48,582 nucleotides of DNA from Azolla pinnata (GCA_037176905.1 JBBBWG010030599.1:1-48582); one strand, 5' to 3'; positions 33,796-44,983 are shown, counted from the stretch's first letter. Translations and numbers: made by a program. The notes: a model not told the origin generated them from the letters alone.

Positions 33796-35195
33796 GTATT
33801 ATTGTAGCCCTGCTGCCTGTTTCCGTAATATTACGGATTACTTTAGTTGTGAAAAAAAAATTAATAAGTTTCCAAAAAAATACGAGGTTGAACATTCAAT
33901 CCTCGTTCAACATGCCCAATATGGACAGTTCAATGACGTCTTCAGCATCCTCCATTGCAGCAGTCGGCATGATCGGTTCTGTTACGGCTTGCATGTCCTC
34001 TTGAAGGCTCTGAACAATGTTATCATGCCAACCTAACAAGTCCTTGCCCTCCTCACGGTGCTCAAGTGCAATCCACATAAAATCCATTGTTAGGTTTTGT
34101 TGTACGACCTCGCAATTAGCCTTATCCAGCAAAAGCCCGATCCTCGAAGTTCCTAGTTAGCTCTGTCTGCGTGAAGTACTTACAATTTGACAGCTTGTTC
34201 AACTCATTCCTTTAGTGCATTCATTATAATAACTTGAATGTCAACCATAGTTTGCGTTTGGAACTTTTCGACTATCCATTTTAAGTTGGCTTGAACGAGT
34301 TGCATCTTTTTCCCAAGCTCATCTATTAGTAGTTCAATTTCCTTTCGCAACTCTGTATTCCTGGCCACAGATTTCCGCGACGCTTCCAATGAAACGTGGA
34401 GTTCCATTTTGAGTGGACCTAGTTCGTTTTGGAAAGTTTGCGCCCAATTCATTGCCTTTTCCTTCTCCAATCATAATGCCGAAGCTTCCATGATCAAATT
34501 TTCGTCTATCTTAAGTCAACTATTTTCCGGCGCCGTACTCTCCACATCTACTGTTAGATGGATCTGAATCCGCTTTCGCTTAGTGTGCTTTTGTTGTTGC
34601 GTTGCCTTTTCCTTCTCCGATCATAACGTCGAAACATCCGAGATCAAATTCTCGTCTTTCTTAAGTCAACTATTTTCCGGCACCGTACTCTCTACGTCTA
34701 CTGTTAGATGGATTTGAATCTGCTTCTGCTTAGCATGCTTTTGTTGTTACTCGTCTTAGAGGTTCCAGATAACATTTTGTGCTTTCCATGCTTTGGATTC
34801 TGCCTTTTCCACGTCCTGTTTTGTCATGCAAAGTCGTTGTTTTAATGACTTGACGTCCGCTTAGGCTTCCGTTAATTGATTCTGGAACTGCTCGGCTTCA
34901 GTGCGGGCCTTCCGTTCGGTTTTCAACTCCATTCGTAACTTGGGTAGTTTTGTAGCTTTTTCTTCCTTGTCCCTCCGAAACTCGTCGCGCTCTTTTTCAT
35001 CTGCTTCAAAGTTGCGACCTTCTTCTGTAATGAGTCTTCACAGCTTCGGACTCGTCGTTTCCATTTTGCCACGTTAGGCTTGACCATAGCCATCGTTTGA
35101 GCCTCTATTCATTCACTCTACTCGCGTACTTTCTCCATTTTGTACTATTACAGCCCTGCTGGCTATTTAAGTAATATTACAGATTACGCCATAAC
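33796..35195 (-). mobile_element. Putative retroelement piece between terminal direct repeats, coiled-coil coding
   Basis: Similar blocks lie at both ends: ATTGTAGCCCTGCTGCCTGT then CGTAATATTACGGATTAC at about 33800-33842, and ATTACAGCCCTGCTGGCTAT then AGTAATATTACAGATTAC at about 35148-35187. Between them the minus strand encodes broken coiled-coil protein. An 88-codon frame at 34470-34204 (with ELRKEIELLIDELGKKMQLV) is the longest piece, and similar heptad-like sequence continues upstream of it. This is the sort of gag or accessory ORF found in plant LTR elements, but I recognise no catalytic domain, so the class is open. Confidence 0.45.
34455..34755 (-). repeat. 150-bp internal tandem duplication
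   Basis: The block starting TTGCCTTTTCCTTCTCC at about 34453 recurs 150 bp later at about 34603, with about 90 percent identity by eye. It includes TAAGTCAACTATTTTCCGGC and CTACTGTTAGATGGAT. The period is a multiple of three, consistent with an internal 50-residue repeat in the minus-strand coiled-coil reading. Confidence 0.85.
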
Positions 35196-35199
35196 TCCG

Positions 35200-36075
35200 C
35201 AATATTACGGACAACACGAGAACAATAGAAATAACACAAACAAAAGCTTCTTTCTCTTTAAATTGTTCAAGGAAAACATATATCTTAAAAGGGGCTTTAA
35301 TAAAGACTAAGGTTTAACCAAACTACTCTTTTTAATGACGACTCAAAAGTAATAAGAGTAACTACAAATATTTATTAGGAACATTTTAATGGTATTTAAT
35401 AGTCGGTGTCTTGACAAGGGAACACGAATTCCCACTTAAGTTTACATTAGTTACTTTCAAGTTGGTAATAAGTCTATATATACATTGCATGTGTATATGT
35501 GTAACTCAACAACACAAAAAGACAAAAAAAATAAACCAAGATAGAAAGGATAAAAACACCTAAAGAGAATAATATTTATTCTTGATGAGAAGGTGAACAA
35601 AGTGATGTGTCGCACGATAGAGGACGATGTACAAAACTCTCAAAAAACTTTTTACTCGTACATAGTCGAAGCTTCGAGTTTTATATTTTCGGAACTACGA
35701 CCGGTAGAGAGTTACATGGTATGAAGCACCTGAGTCAAGTAGCTAGCTGGTGGTTCCTTCGGTCGGGAGCAGAACTTTTACCTTACTCATGCTCTCCATT
35801 CGGATTATCCCTCGAAGTAACTCTGTTTGTTAAATGTACGGTCGTTTAAGTCAAACTGCAAAAGTTGATGTCCTCATTATGATTGCCCTTATGCTTCGAT
35901 CGTTAAGCTTTCTCATTTTTTGCTTTTAGGGCACAACATTTGGCTTTGGTGTCTCCAAGTTTCTTGCAATAGTTGCACGTCTTCGCAACCCTGGACTTAC
36001 TCTAGTTCCTTATAGTGTTTATCCTTGCAAAGAACTTCTTCCATGATACTACGACCGGTCACCCATACTCTGTAA
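35200..36075. mobile_element. Retroelement mosaic with a CCHC knuckle trace
   Basis: On the minus strand at about 35990-35930 the sequence reads TCNYCKKLGDTKAKCCA, a retroelement CCHC zinc knuckle whose His is replaced by Asp. On the plus strand, AAGTCTATATATACATTGC near 35470 followed by a purine-rich leader resembles an LTR promoter. No long frame survives. I treat it as decayed LTR-element sequence of uncertain family. Confidence 0.5.
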
Positions 36076-36495
36076 GGTGTAGGCTTCACCGGCCATGTAG
36101 ATCATCTAATCTAGGTATGGAAAAGTGATACCTTGTGGTGATTTTGTTGATAGCCTTGTTGTCCACACAAATACATTATGACCCATCCTTCTTAGGCATG
36201 AGGAGAGTTTGTATATCACAAGGGCTTAAGCTTTCTTTAATGAATCCTTTGTGTAGCAACTCCGCGACTTGCCTTCTCAATTCTTTGTGCTCTCAAGGAC
36301 TCATCTTATAATGTGTTTCTTTGGTAATGTTGCTCTTGGTTGCAAATTGATTTGATGTTGAATATCTTGTACGGGTGGTAAACCATCAAGTGATTCTTCA
36401 GGGAAGACATCAAAGAATTCCTTCATAATAAAAGTTGTCATACGAGGAATTATAACTTGACTTGATTCCTCGCCCAAAACTTGTTTGCTTACCAT
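36076..36495 (-). mobile_element. Ty3/gypsy reverse-transcriptase start, decayed
   Basis: The minus strand carries EFFDVFPEESLDGLPPVQDI and HQINLQPRATLPKK (within 36495-36301). This is the segment just before the gypsy RT, normally reading FPE-LPDGLPPLRDI. It continues, with stops, into sequence resembling [21 protein letters not shown] and PKKDGSW-ICVDNKAINKIT (about 36300-36130). The YVDD catalytic box is not reached. It lies directly after gag on the same strand, although protease and linker sequence is missing. Confidence 0.88.
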
Positions 36496-36538
36496 TGCAC
36501 AATTCTATGTGTTAGCTCTCCCTTCAAGCATAACTCTT

Positions 36539-36982
36539 TTATGAAATTGTCATGGTCTCCATAGGAGTAAGTAGCATGCATCCATAGAGATAACATCGCA
36601 ATAAACAAGTCTTTGTATTTAAGGCCAATAAAAAAAGGCTCCCACGAAATTCAAGAATTTCCGTCCTCATGTCGACTTCCCATTCATTGCCTATGAGCCC
36701 TTTCAATATGTATGGTCTATTATCCCTTCGTATTTGTTCCTCATATTGAGCAACATAAACCTCTTCATCCGAGTAGCTTCTAAATGCATCTTCATGATCG
36801 GGTTGTCCAAAGTTCGCAGGGATTCTAATTATTATTTCATCCATTCTCTCAATTAAGCGCTCTACTACAACATCCAATCTTTGATCTATTATTTGCCCGA
36901 TCCTCTGTTCAAGGCGGTTGGCCTCTTCACTCTCATGGAGCTCTTCAACCAAACCTTCATTATTTGATCTATGGGGAGGCAT
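36539..36982 (-). mobile_element. Ty3/gypsy gag fragment
   Basis: A frame from ATG 36982 begins MPPHRSNNEGLVEELHESEE and continues with a coiled RLEQRIGQIIDQRLDVVVERL stretch, then DEEVYVAQYEEQIRRDNRPY and a degraded EWEVDMRTEILEFRGSL capsid motif. This order is typical of plant gypsy gag N-termini. The frame ends at 36539, well short of a full gag, and pol-type sequence follows almost at once, so an internal deletion is likely. Confidence 0.85.
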
Positions 36983-36983
36983 T

Positions 36984-36998
36984 TGCTCTAATACCAAC
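36984..36998 (-). other. Primer-binding site for initiator Met tRNA
   Basis: The minus strand reads TTGGTATTAGAGCA, matching the plant LTR-element primer-binding site TGGTATCAGAGC (complementary to the 3' end of initiator tRNA-Met) with one change. It lies 2 bp before the gag ATG at 36982, and the 5' LTR should end just beyond 37000. Confidence 0.8.
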
Positions 36999-36999
36999 C

Positions 37000-37940
37000 G
37001 ATGTAGCAATTACTAATGCTTGAACAATTATAGAAATATAGATACGAAATAGTAAGGTAGTCCAATAACAAATGACTAGAATAAAGATAAAAATGATTAA
37101 ATTTCAATGATAGTGATTAGTAGAATAGATTATAATAGTACTAATAAAAAATAAAATATTTGAAGTATGGTTCATTATTGAGTCATAGAGACAATCAGTA
37201 AGTACCAATATAATCGTCCATTGAATCAATGGGATTACTAGTCGATTACCAACGCTAAATTAGACCCTTGATCTACAGAGATATAGGTCTAAGATTAAGG
37301 AGAAACAGAGCTTCCAACCTACTAGAAATAATTCAAAGAACAAGATCATAAGCCTTCCATTTAGACTCATATTTAAAGTAATATCTAACTACCAACTATT
37401 ATTATTATAAATAATATAAAATAAAAACAGTAAGTGGAAGTTTGGTATGAGAGCCTAAAATTATGAATCAGTGATTAGTTCCATCAATTTAACTCTTCGA
37501 CATCAAGTGTCTAGGGAAAAGAGACTATGTAAATTATGTCAATTACAAGTAGATTGCAAGTGACACTTTAAATGTTAATGCCTAGCCTCAATCGATATTA
37601 GAGAAAAATACAAAGATACCCTTGGAATAACCCCTTCTTTATCATGCATAATTACAAGTAGATTGCAACTGACACTTTAAAGAGAATTTGTTGAAGGATC
37701 CCATTGTCGCTTATTTTAAACCTTACCACATTTTCTTTTCAGGGAATAACAGGAGTAACTACAAACACCTTTACAAATGTGACATTAGACATATCAAATA
37801 TGAATTTCAAAGTGGAAAATCAATGAACGAAAAGATGATCATATATGCCTGGATTTGAAGTTGTTCGACATCATGAAGCATATATTCAAAAAATTAGGCA
37901 ACATGAATAGATTAATCTAAAGGCTACGCTTGGACCACAA
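37000..37940 (-). mobile_element. Probable 5' LTR of the gypsy relic and flank
   Basis: AT-rich, frame-free DNA immediately outside the primer-binding site; by position the first part should be the 5' LTR. I could not fix its outer end or find a second LTR. TTACAAGTAGATTGCAA occurs twice (about 37543 and 37651), each followed by GACACTTTAAA, so there is an internal duplication of about 108 bp. Confidence 0.45.
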
Positions 37941-38228
37941 TCACATCTCTCGCTTCTCTTTCCGATCGTTCCATTATACATACTAATGCACTGCTTACCT
38001 GTCACTTTCTCTTTTTAATTTCTAGACATTGTTATCAGCATGAAATCTTCATTACACGAAAAATGAGATGATTGTATCTGTAAATCACATCTCTCGCTTC
38101 TCTTTCCGATCGTTCCATTATACATACTAATGTACTGTTTACCTGTCGCTTTCTCTTTTTAATTTCTAGACATTGTTATCAGCATGAAATCTTCATTATA
38201 CGAAAAAATGAGATGATTGTATCTGTAA
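37941..38228. repeat. 144-bp tandem duplication upstream of the ABC gene
   Basis: The block from TCACATCTCTCGCTTCTC at 37941 to 38084 is repeated at 38085-38228 with only a few mismatches. The ABC gene start codon is about 220 bp further on, so the duplication lies in its promoter or 5' UTR region. Confidence 0.95.
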
Positions 38229-38329
38229 TGATCATTAGACTCTCTTAGATAAGTAGATGCATCAAACATTAGTTAGACATGATTGCAAGTTTTGTCTCAT
38301 TAACATAATATATTTGTTGATGTTTCTTC

Positions 38330-38355
38330 CTTTCTTTCTTTCTTTCTTTCTTCCA
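38330..38355 (+). promoter_or_regulatory. (TTTC)n tract, possible 5' UTR intron acceptor
   Basis: CCTTTCTTTCTTTCTTTCTTTCTTCCAG ends in a perfect polypyrimidine-AG context, so it could be the 3' splice site of a leader intron of the ABC gene, whose ATG is at 38451. No donor was identified. Confidence 0.4.
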
Positions 38356-38450
38356 GTCTGGTCTTCTTCTTCTGTGCATGTGCATAAGCCAAGATTTTGT
38401 TCTTAGATCCATCCAATCCTACACTTCAATCAAAATCCCACAGTCATCAG

Positions 38451-41400
38451 ATGGCCCTGGTGGAAGAGCAGGGACAGATGAGTATAGAGATCTGCGGTCT
38501 CCAGTTCTGCTATCCCGATCAACCCCTTCCCTTCATCTCCATCTTCAACCTTCAGCTCAGCCCTGGCTCTCGGTGCCTCCTCGTTGGAGCCAATGGAAGT
38601 GGTAAGAACCCAAGACACAGCAATGAAAGACCACAACTTTAGTTAGGAGAGGATTTCTCAATGAAAGACCAGAACTTTAGTTAGGAGAGGATTTCTTTTA
38701 CTTTCAAGGCTGTATGCTAGATCTGTGCTTTGCAAGCATCCCTTCTGTATTCCTTCGCCCTAAAAATCTTAGTTGTGCCTATGTGGGCATTCGCACTGGA
38801 TTTGAATGTATTCCAATAGATTGTTGGCTCTAAATAATTTGTCACATAAAAAAAGATGTATAACGTGAGTGAGGATGTTATGCTGCTAGATCCTATTCAT
38901 GGTATGTGGGTGCTTTTGAATATATTGAAATGTATGGCTCTGAAAAATGTGTCCCATAGAATCAGATGTGTCATGTGTTTGAGGATGGTATGCTGTTGGA
39001 TCCTATCCAGTTTATGTGGATCCTTTTGCATATCTAATTTGCCTTCATTCTTGGGTTCCCACTGCATATCTCTTCATTTGCGAACATTATAGTTTAGACC
39101 ATGGATTCTGTATGGGAACATCTAAAACGAAGATACATGCTTCACATGAAGAGTCTAAACATAACTGCTTCCTATGATGTGTCTAAATTAAATGTAGGTT
39201 TGAACATGGAAACTTTCTAGTAAAGACCCCTTAATTGTATGAGTTCGATCTCAGTACGTTAAATCATAATTTCTTGTGTGCGGATTGTGATGATAATTAT
39301 AAAGAGTTGAATCGTGTTTTCTTGTGTGATAATTGTGACGATAATGTTAAGATACAAACATTAAGACCGGAACAAGTGATTAAGGTCCCATTATGATCAT
39401 CATGGGTCCGACAATGTTGATGGGAATCGGATGGATTGACGGATTTACAGGGAAGACTACGTTGCTAAGGATTCTGGCTGGGAAGCACATGGTGGGTGGG
39501 TCTGATGTGGTGAGGGTCTTGGGGAGGTCAGCTTTCCATGACACCTCCCTCATCTGTGCAGGTGATCTTGCCTATCTGGGTGGATCTTGGAGTAAGACTG
39601 TTGGCTGTGCTGTAAGTCTCTTCTCATCTCCGCTTTGTATATACATATATATCTACATATCTGCACATATGTATATTTATATCTGTACCTTTCTACATAG
39701 GTATATGCGTATGTATCTATGAATGAATGTTTGTTGTATAGATGTTTGTATGTGTATGCGAATGTATACATATATGTTTACAAACGTTATATCTGTATGT
39801 ATGTTAGTATCTTCAGGGGGGATTAAAGCATGAATATTGAATGTCAGTGTCTTCCTTCGTAAAATCAGAACGGTCAATTGATATATTCATTCATGTATGT
39901 GCATGGACATATACTCTCATTGATGTAATTCATTGGAAAAAACACACAAAAAAATGTCTAGCCAAGCTGTTTAAGCCTGAGCCGTTTGAGAAAACTCAAG
40001 CTTGAGCCTTTCAAACCGGGTAAGGCTGAAACCGGTTTAGGCCAAACTGGTTAAGACTTAAACGGGTTTAGGGCAAGTCGGTTAAAACTTAATCGGTTTA
40101 GGTCGAATCGGTTAAGACTTTCACCAAATCATAAACCTTACATGACGTTTTTATCAAGATTTATATATATTTTTTGCATTTTTTTAGCAGAAAAAAAACA
40201 CTTAACTGGCTTAACTCATCAAATCCTAGTAAAATAGTTCGTGGACAATTAGTCCTACAGGTTAAGGAAAAATTTGTGGGCCAGCTTGATTCAAAATGTC
40301 GTAGCACACAATAACAAAGATCATTCAAACCTGAATCCCAATGAGAGCCTACGCAAGATAATGTCGCTACCATCAAAGCAAAAAATTGATGTTGGCAATG
40401 AATCAAGAAAGTTTCAAAAGATTCTCATAAAGGACGTCATCGTAAAGGACTGTTGGTTTGACATCATCGTAAAGGACTCTTGGTTTGATGATCGAGGAGT
40501 ATGTAATTGCCAGTTCGAGCAAGGTAGGGAACATCATGAACCAAGATAGGGAAACTGAGATGATGATCAAGAAGTATGCGATTGCTGGGTCAAGTAAAGC
40601 AGGGAAATTAGACCCTTTGGATCGATATGCATAGGTATGGTTTACATGCTGTGGGAGTATAAGTGCTGTCAGTCACCATTTTCAACTTCTTTTTGTCATG
40701 GAAATTGTCAAAGTGGGTTTTTAAGTTTGGCTATATCACATACTGGATGTGATGCACCTGGAGTGAAGTTCATAGGGATACAAGATAGGATGCCTATTGA
40801 ATGTATGAGGTGGACTTTCTAGCACATTATAACTAACCATGATAGCAGTTGAAAAAATTAATCAATGATTCCAATTCTTTTAGGGAGAGATTCCCTTACA
40901 AGGCGATTTTTCTGCTGAGCATATGATATTTGGAGGTAAATTTTCTTGTTCAGAAAACTGTTTTCTCTTCTGCCTCGAAGCACCCAATGCATGTTTCATG
41001 CACATGACAGGAAATATCAAAATGTCTCATCCTTGTGGCTTGTTGTAGTTGAAGGAGCTGATCCTGTTCGAAGGGAAGAGCTGATAGAACTTTTAGAGAT
41101 AGACATGGAATGGAGGATGCACAAAGTGTCTGATGGGCAGCGACGGCGGGTTCAAATTTGTATGGGGCTTCTTCAACCCTATAAGGTGCCAAAGAGCAAA
41201 ATATGCCCCTCTTTTTCTTTCTGTCTAGCTCGCATTACATCGGTATATCCCATCGAAATATTCATCTGTCCTTCAGAGTTTTACTGTGGCATATGTTCTT
41301 AGATTTTGTCCTAAGATACGGACAGATATTCATGTCTCGTGGGCTGAAGAGTTTTGCAAATCGAAATCGTTTCAGGTGTTATTATTGGATGAAATCACTG

Positions 41401-41827
41401 TGGACCTCGACGTCGTTGCGCGAATCGATTTGCTCAGCTTCTTTGCTAGAGAATGTGAAGAGGTGAAATTGAAGAATGCATTACAGATCACAGATTGAAA
41501 ACCCGTTTCGGATTTTGACCTTTGCTTCTTTCTTTGCTTTGTGTGTAGAGAGGGGTAACAATAGTATATGCAACGCACATCTTCGATGGCTTAGAGACGT
41601 GGGCATCTCACGTAGCGTACATAGAGGAGGGGAAACTGAAGAAGTTCTCAAAGACGCAGGACATTCCCGAGTTCGATCCAACGAAGAAATTAGTACGAGT
41701 TGTCGAGACGTGGTTACGCAATGAAAGAGATCAGAAAGCTTTGAATGCCACACTGGAAACCAAGCCTCCTGCCAAACGAGTTGCTTCACCGTGGGCATCA
41801 ACCCGTCACATGGCCTATTATAGATGA
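38451..41827 (+). CDS. ABCI20: Soluble ABC ATPase, ABCI19/20/21 type
   Basis: Six exons, 38451-38601, 39451-39611, 40884-40935, 41049-41185, 41376-41462 and 41549-41827, join in phase with GT-AG borders (867 nt, 288 aa). The protein is a single nucleotide-binding domain without membrane segments, the plant ABCI19/20/21 group. Walker A is GANGSGKT (residues 46-53), split by intron 1 inside the loop. The signature is [19 protein letters not shown], the divergent VSDGQ form typical of this group, and Walker B is [12 protein letters not shown]. The H-loop is in [13 protein letters not shown]. The family's ending [11 protein letters not shown] is intact. Arabidopsis ABCI19-21 are reported to form a complex at the endoplasmic reticulum and to act in cytokinin- and light-dependent seedling growth; the role here is inferred from that. 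The symbol denotes the family; which of the three is closest cannot be decided by eye. The gene is convergent with the unassigned gene ending at 42162. Confidence 0.95.
38602..39450 (+). other. Intron 1 of the ABC gene, with internal duplications
   Basis: A 38-bp tandem duplication (CAATGAAAGACCACAACTTT and following) begins at 38621, next to the splice donor. A diverged duplication of about 110 bp follows (TTGGCTCTAAATAATTTGTC at 38824 against ATGGCTCTGAAAAATGTGTC at 38934, each followed by GAGGATG and GGATCCTAT-type sequence). No coding content. Confidence 0.8.
39612..40883 (+). other. Intron 2 of the ABC gene
   Basis: A 1272-bp intron. It includes ATATAC/ATGTAT-rich sequence (about 39640-39790) and a short tandem array of AACCGGTTTAGGNCNAANC-type units (about 40005-40115, roughly 35-bp period). 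Near 40435-40490 there is a local duplication of CATCGTAAAGGACTNTTGGTTTGA. No gene. Confidence 0.75.
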
Positions 41828-42161
41828 TCCCATGATCCCAAAGATGTGGGTAAGTAAGCATCAATGTTTATTCATGGAGCATCAATGTTTATTCATGGAT
41901 GCCTTGGGGTGAAATGATTGACTATTTATCATTCATTTGATTTCACAATAATGAAAGCCATAAAAAATCCCAGTAGTATTTAACAGCGTTTACAGCAAAT
42001 TTGTATGGTAAGTAATTTTGATCATGTTATACGCCAAATTTGGCGTTATAAGATGATTAGTACATATATTTCTTTTCATCTTCCCTCTTTCTTTCAAGTT
42101 TGTGTGATGACCGATCCCAAATTGCGGGCCACTCGCTTTTGTGATTTACTCGAAAGACTCT
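41828..42161. other. Convergent 3' intergenic gap
   Basis: 334 bp separate the stops of the ABC gene (plus) and the unassigned gene (minus). A near-perfect tandem of GAGCATCAATGTTTATTCATG lies at about 41857-41899. Both 3' UTRs must lie here, so they may overlap. Confidence 0.7.
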
Positions 42162-44961
42162 TTACATCGCCTCAGTAGCATGCATCACTTCATGGTACAA
42201 CAGAAACAAGCATTTGGCAGCTTCCCTTGCATCCTCCAGTCCATACTGCTTCCCCAAACTTTGAGATGATGGTTTGACACCATCAACAATGCAGTGATCA
42301 ACAGATGACGTCGCATCACAAGCCCGCTGATAAATGAACTCCAATAATAGGTTAATTTGAGACAGCAGAGTTGAAAATGGTTTTGCAATTGATAAGAAGT
42401 TCTCTTTTCTCGCTTGCACTTTATCTACAAATATCTGATCTAGCATGCTCACCTGCCCAGATAATATCAATCAAGTAATCATGGGTTGTATTAAATGGTC
42501 ATTCGTATTTTACATAGCAAATGAACACCTACTGATGATGGTGGTCGCAGCATTAATGCTTTGCCATCAGTCCTTGCTTGTTTTTGAGCTGTTGTAGCTT
42601 TTAATGCCGAATCCTGCAAAGCTATCACATCGCTGTGTTAATGTTTTGGTAAAATATAATCCAGGTCATCCATTCATGTAAATAGGCATAAGAGAACCCT
42701 TGTTGTCGATACAATATCAGCACCTCATCACCTTAAGTTCCAGAAGCTCTTGTTTTCTTGACAGAAATATTTCTACATTCGTAAGCATTTCTTCAAGCTT
42801 GAAGTTCTCTTTGCCTTCCAGGGAGAGCCAGATTTCGAAATCGGCAGCAAACAGTACATTCACCATGCGTAACATGTTGATCGAAAATCCTCCCAGACAG
42901 CTCCATTTTCTTTTACCAATTCTAGAGAATGATTGGTACTCGATTGCATTACATACTGGATAAGCAAATTGATCCATGTCACCTGCCAAAGCCTCCACAC
43001 AATGCAAGGACACAAGTAGCTCTTCATAACGTCTAAGTGCAGCATCCTTATCATCAACAGGAGACTCCTTCCAAAAGAAGGAATCACAAGACCCACATGT
43101 ACTGCAAGAGATGCCTGATTCTTCTTTGCTCGCAACAATGGCCTGTTCTTCAGAAGCAATACTTTTGTTTGGAGTGATCACATCATACATGAGAAAAACA
43201 TAGAAGGTTGTTTCGGTAAGGCGCATGCATACCTTATGATGCTCTTCCTTGCCAGGGTCCCAGTTTTTATCGAGAGGACACTCCATCCTTGTTATTACAC
43301 CCTCACATAGCGTGAACGGCAAGTTCAGCAAATGTCCCACATCATGTATGATGGACTCTTTCTGCTCGACATGTTTTCTCTTTGTGCAAGGAATATTACT
43401 ATATGCCTCAGCAACCACCTAAGACAGTACATAGCCACACCATCCATTTGAGACAAATTGAGCCATCAGACCTTGGAACATACATAACAGCTTCCCTGAC
43501 AAGTAATAACCTATATCTGCAGGAATCATGTTTTATCAGTCTGTACGATTCTTGAAATTTGGAGAAATCTCTCAAACTCATTTATTATAGAAAGAACAAG
43601 AGAGTTTCAGAAACACATATTTACATTTCAAAGTCGATCTCAGAGCACCCTTTAATTGTAAAGGATCATTCATGGGAGAACTAACTATGAGTTAATCACC
43701 CAGACACATAATCAGTTTACAGTTAATACCATGAAAGATGCTTTATAGCTGAAGGGTGCTCCAAGTTGCTTTGATACCTTTTCGTCAATTGCACAATACG
43801 GTTTTTTGTTACAGAGCATTCACATCCAAGAGAGTTGATTTGCGAAAATCCCAAATTCCCTAGAAAATTCAGGATTTGTAAGATCACTGATTCACCAACT
43901 TAACGAGTCACTTGTATTCACTATTTTCTACTTACACAACAGCAATTGTTGAACTAGAGACTTTATTTAGAAGATACTCCATATGAATTAGAGTTTACCC
44001 TGGATATTGTCCACACAGTCAGTCAAGCTAGTATACGTCAATCGGCCTTATTTAGGCGGAAATAATGTATCGCTCTCATTTTAACATAAACTGATCTAGG
44101 AAACATAAAATAGACAATGTACCATTCCATGGATAGGTCGAATGACTTCACGTACTGTTTGTTCATATGAATGTAAAAATTTGGTCGTGAACAAACCTGT
44201 TTGATTTGATGATGAAGGAGTACAATCGCTCTAGTAGAAGCTGGGCGACCGACGTATGCAATGAGAACCCGTCTTACCTGAAGAAAGTAGAAGGAATCAA
44301 GTGAGCTTTAATCAGCTACCGATGACAAGGAATCAGTTCAGAAACCAAAACATATGATAAGCAGCCGAAAGTTTGGGAATGTGGCAAATAGAAAGATGCG
44401 GTGTCGCATTCAGGAAAAGCATAAAATTTCGAACAAGAACACATACATACTGTGAATGATTTTGGCGAAAAAACAAATGCCTGCGCGCACATATTGAAGC
44501 GGAGAATACGTGAGAGAAACAGCACAGGCTGCCTTAAAATGCCTCGACGTGATGCCGCATTCATACAATCGGGGGACTGCCTCCCGAGTAAACGACGAAA
44601 GGATGGAGGGAGGAGAAGAGTGCATGTGCAGGTACCATGGAGGACGGCAGAGCGGAGGCAGGCGGGATGCCGAGGATCTTGCGTTGCTGGTGGTGAAGAG
44701 GATTCCGTGCTTTGCAGAACGGGCACTCTCGCCTGAGGGAGTTGAAAGGCGAAGAGAAGAAAGAAAAGCCTGAGTGAGTGAGGGAGGCAATGGAAAGGTC
44801 GAGCGAGGGTTTGATTCGTGCGTAAAGAGTACGTACCATGAAGATGAGGAGGACGAAGAGGAGGAGGGGAGAAGGCGGGCGCAGACGAGGCAAGGAGTGA
44901 GGAGGCGGTAGCAGGAAGAGCAGCGGAGAGCGGTGCGGGAAGGAGCTCTCTGCGTATACAT
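42162..44961 (-). CDS. Unrecognised multi-exon protein with paired cysteines
   Basis: Exons read on the minus strand: 44961-44837, 44732-44636, 44277-44197, 43418-43233, 43142-42732, 42613-42533 and 42452-42162 (1272 nt, about 423 aa), all with GT-AG borders and consistent phase. If the 90-bp sequence 43232-43143 is not an intron, the frame stays open and the product has 453 aa. I do not recognise the family. The N-terminus has CxxC pairs (CSSC, CLVC, a Ser run, then CPFC; residues 14-48) that could bind zinc. Exon 3 gives RRVLIAYVGRPASTRAIVLL; the middle has another cluster, CSTCGSC. The C-terminal half is largely helical-looking (ENFKLEEMLTNVEIFLSRKQ; FLSIAKPFSTLLSQINLLLE). No transmembrane segment or catalytic motif is evident. 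The length, splicing and complex sequence argue for a real gene. The first exon, mainly Ser- and Arg-rich, is the least certain, and the ATG lies next to a long TTC tract. Confidence 0.66.
43419..44196 (-). other. Intron 3 of the unassigned gene
   Basis: 778-bp AT-rich interval between the exon ending AAATCAAACAG and the one beginning GTGGTTGCTGAGG. No coding potential or repeats noticed. Confidence 0.6.
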
Positions 44962-44983
44962 GCCCGTCGCGACGACGACGACG

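Noticed and set aside
40005..40115. Regulatory array in ABC gene intron 2
   Set aside because: The GGTTTAGG/AACCGG units form a short degenerate tandem repeat; nothing indicates binding or function.
43030..43142. Extra 27-bp intron (GTGACATGG to TATCCAG) inside exon 5 of the unassigned gene
   Set aside because: Too short for a plant intron, and the frame stays open through it, so it was kept as coding.
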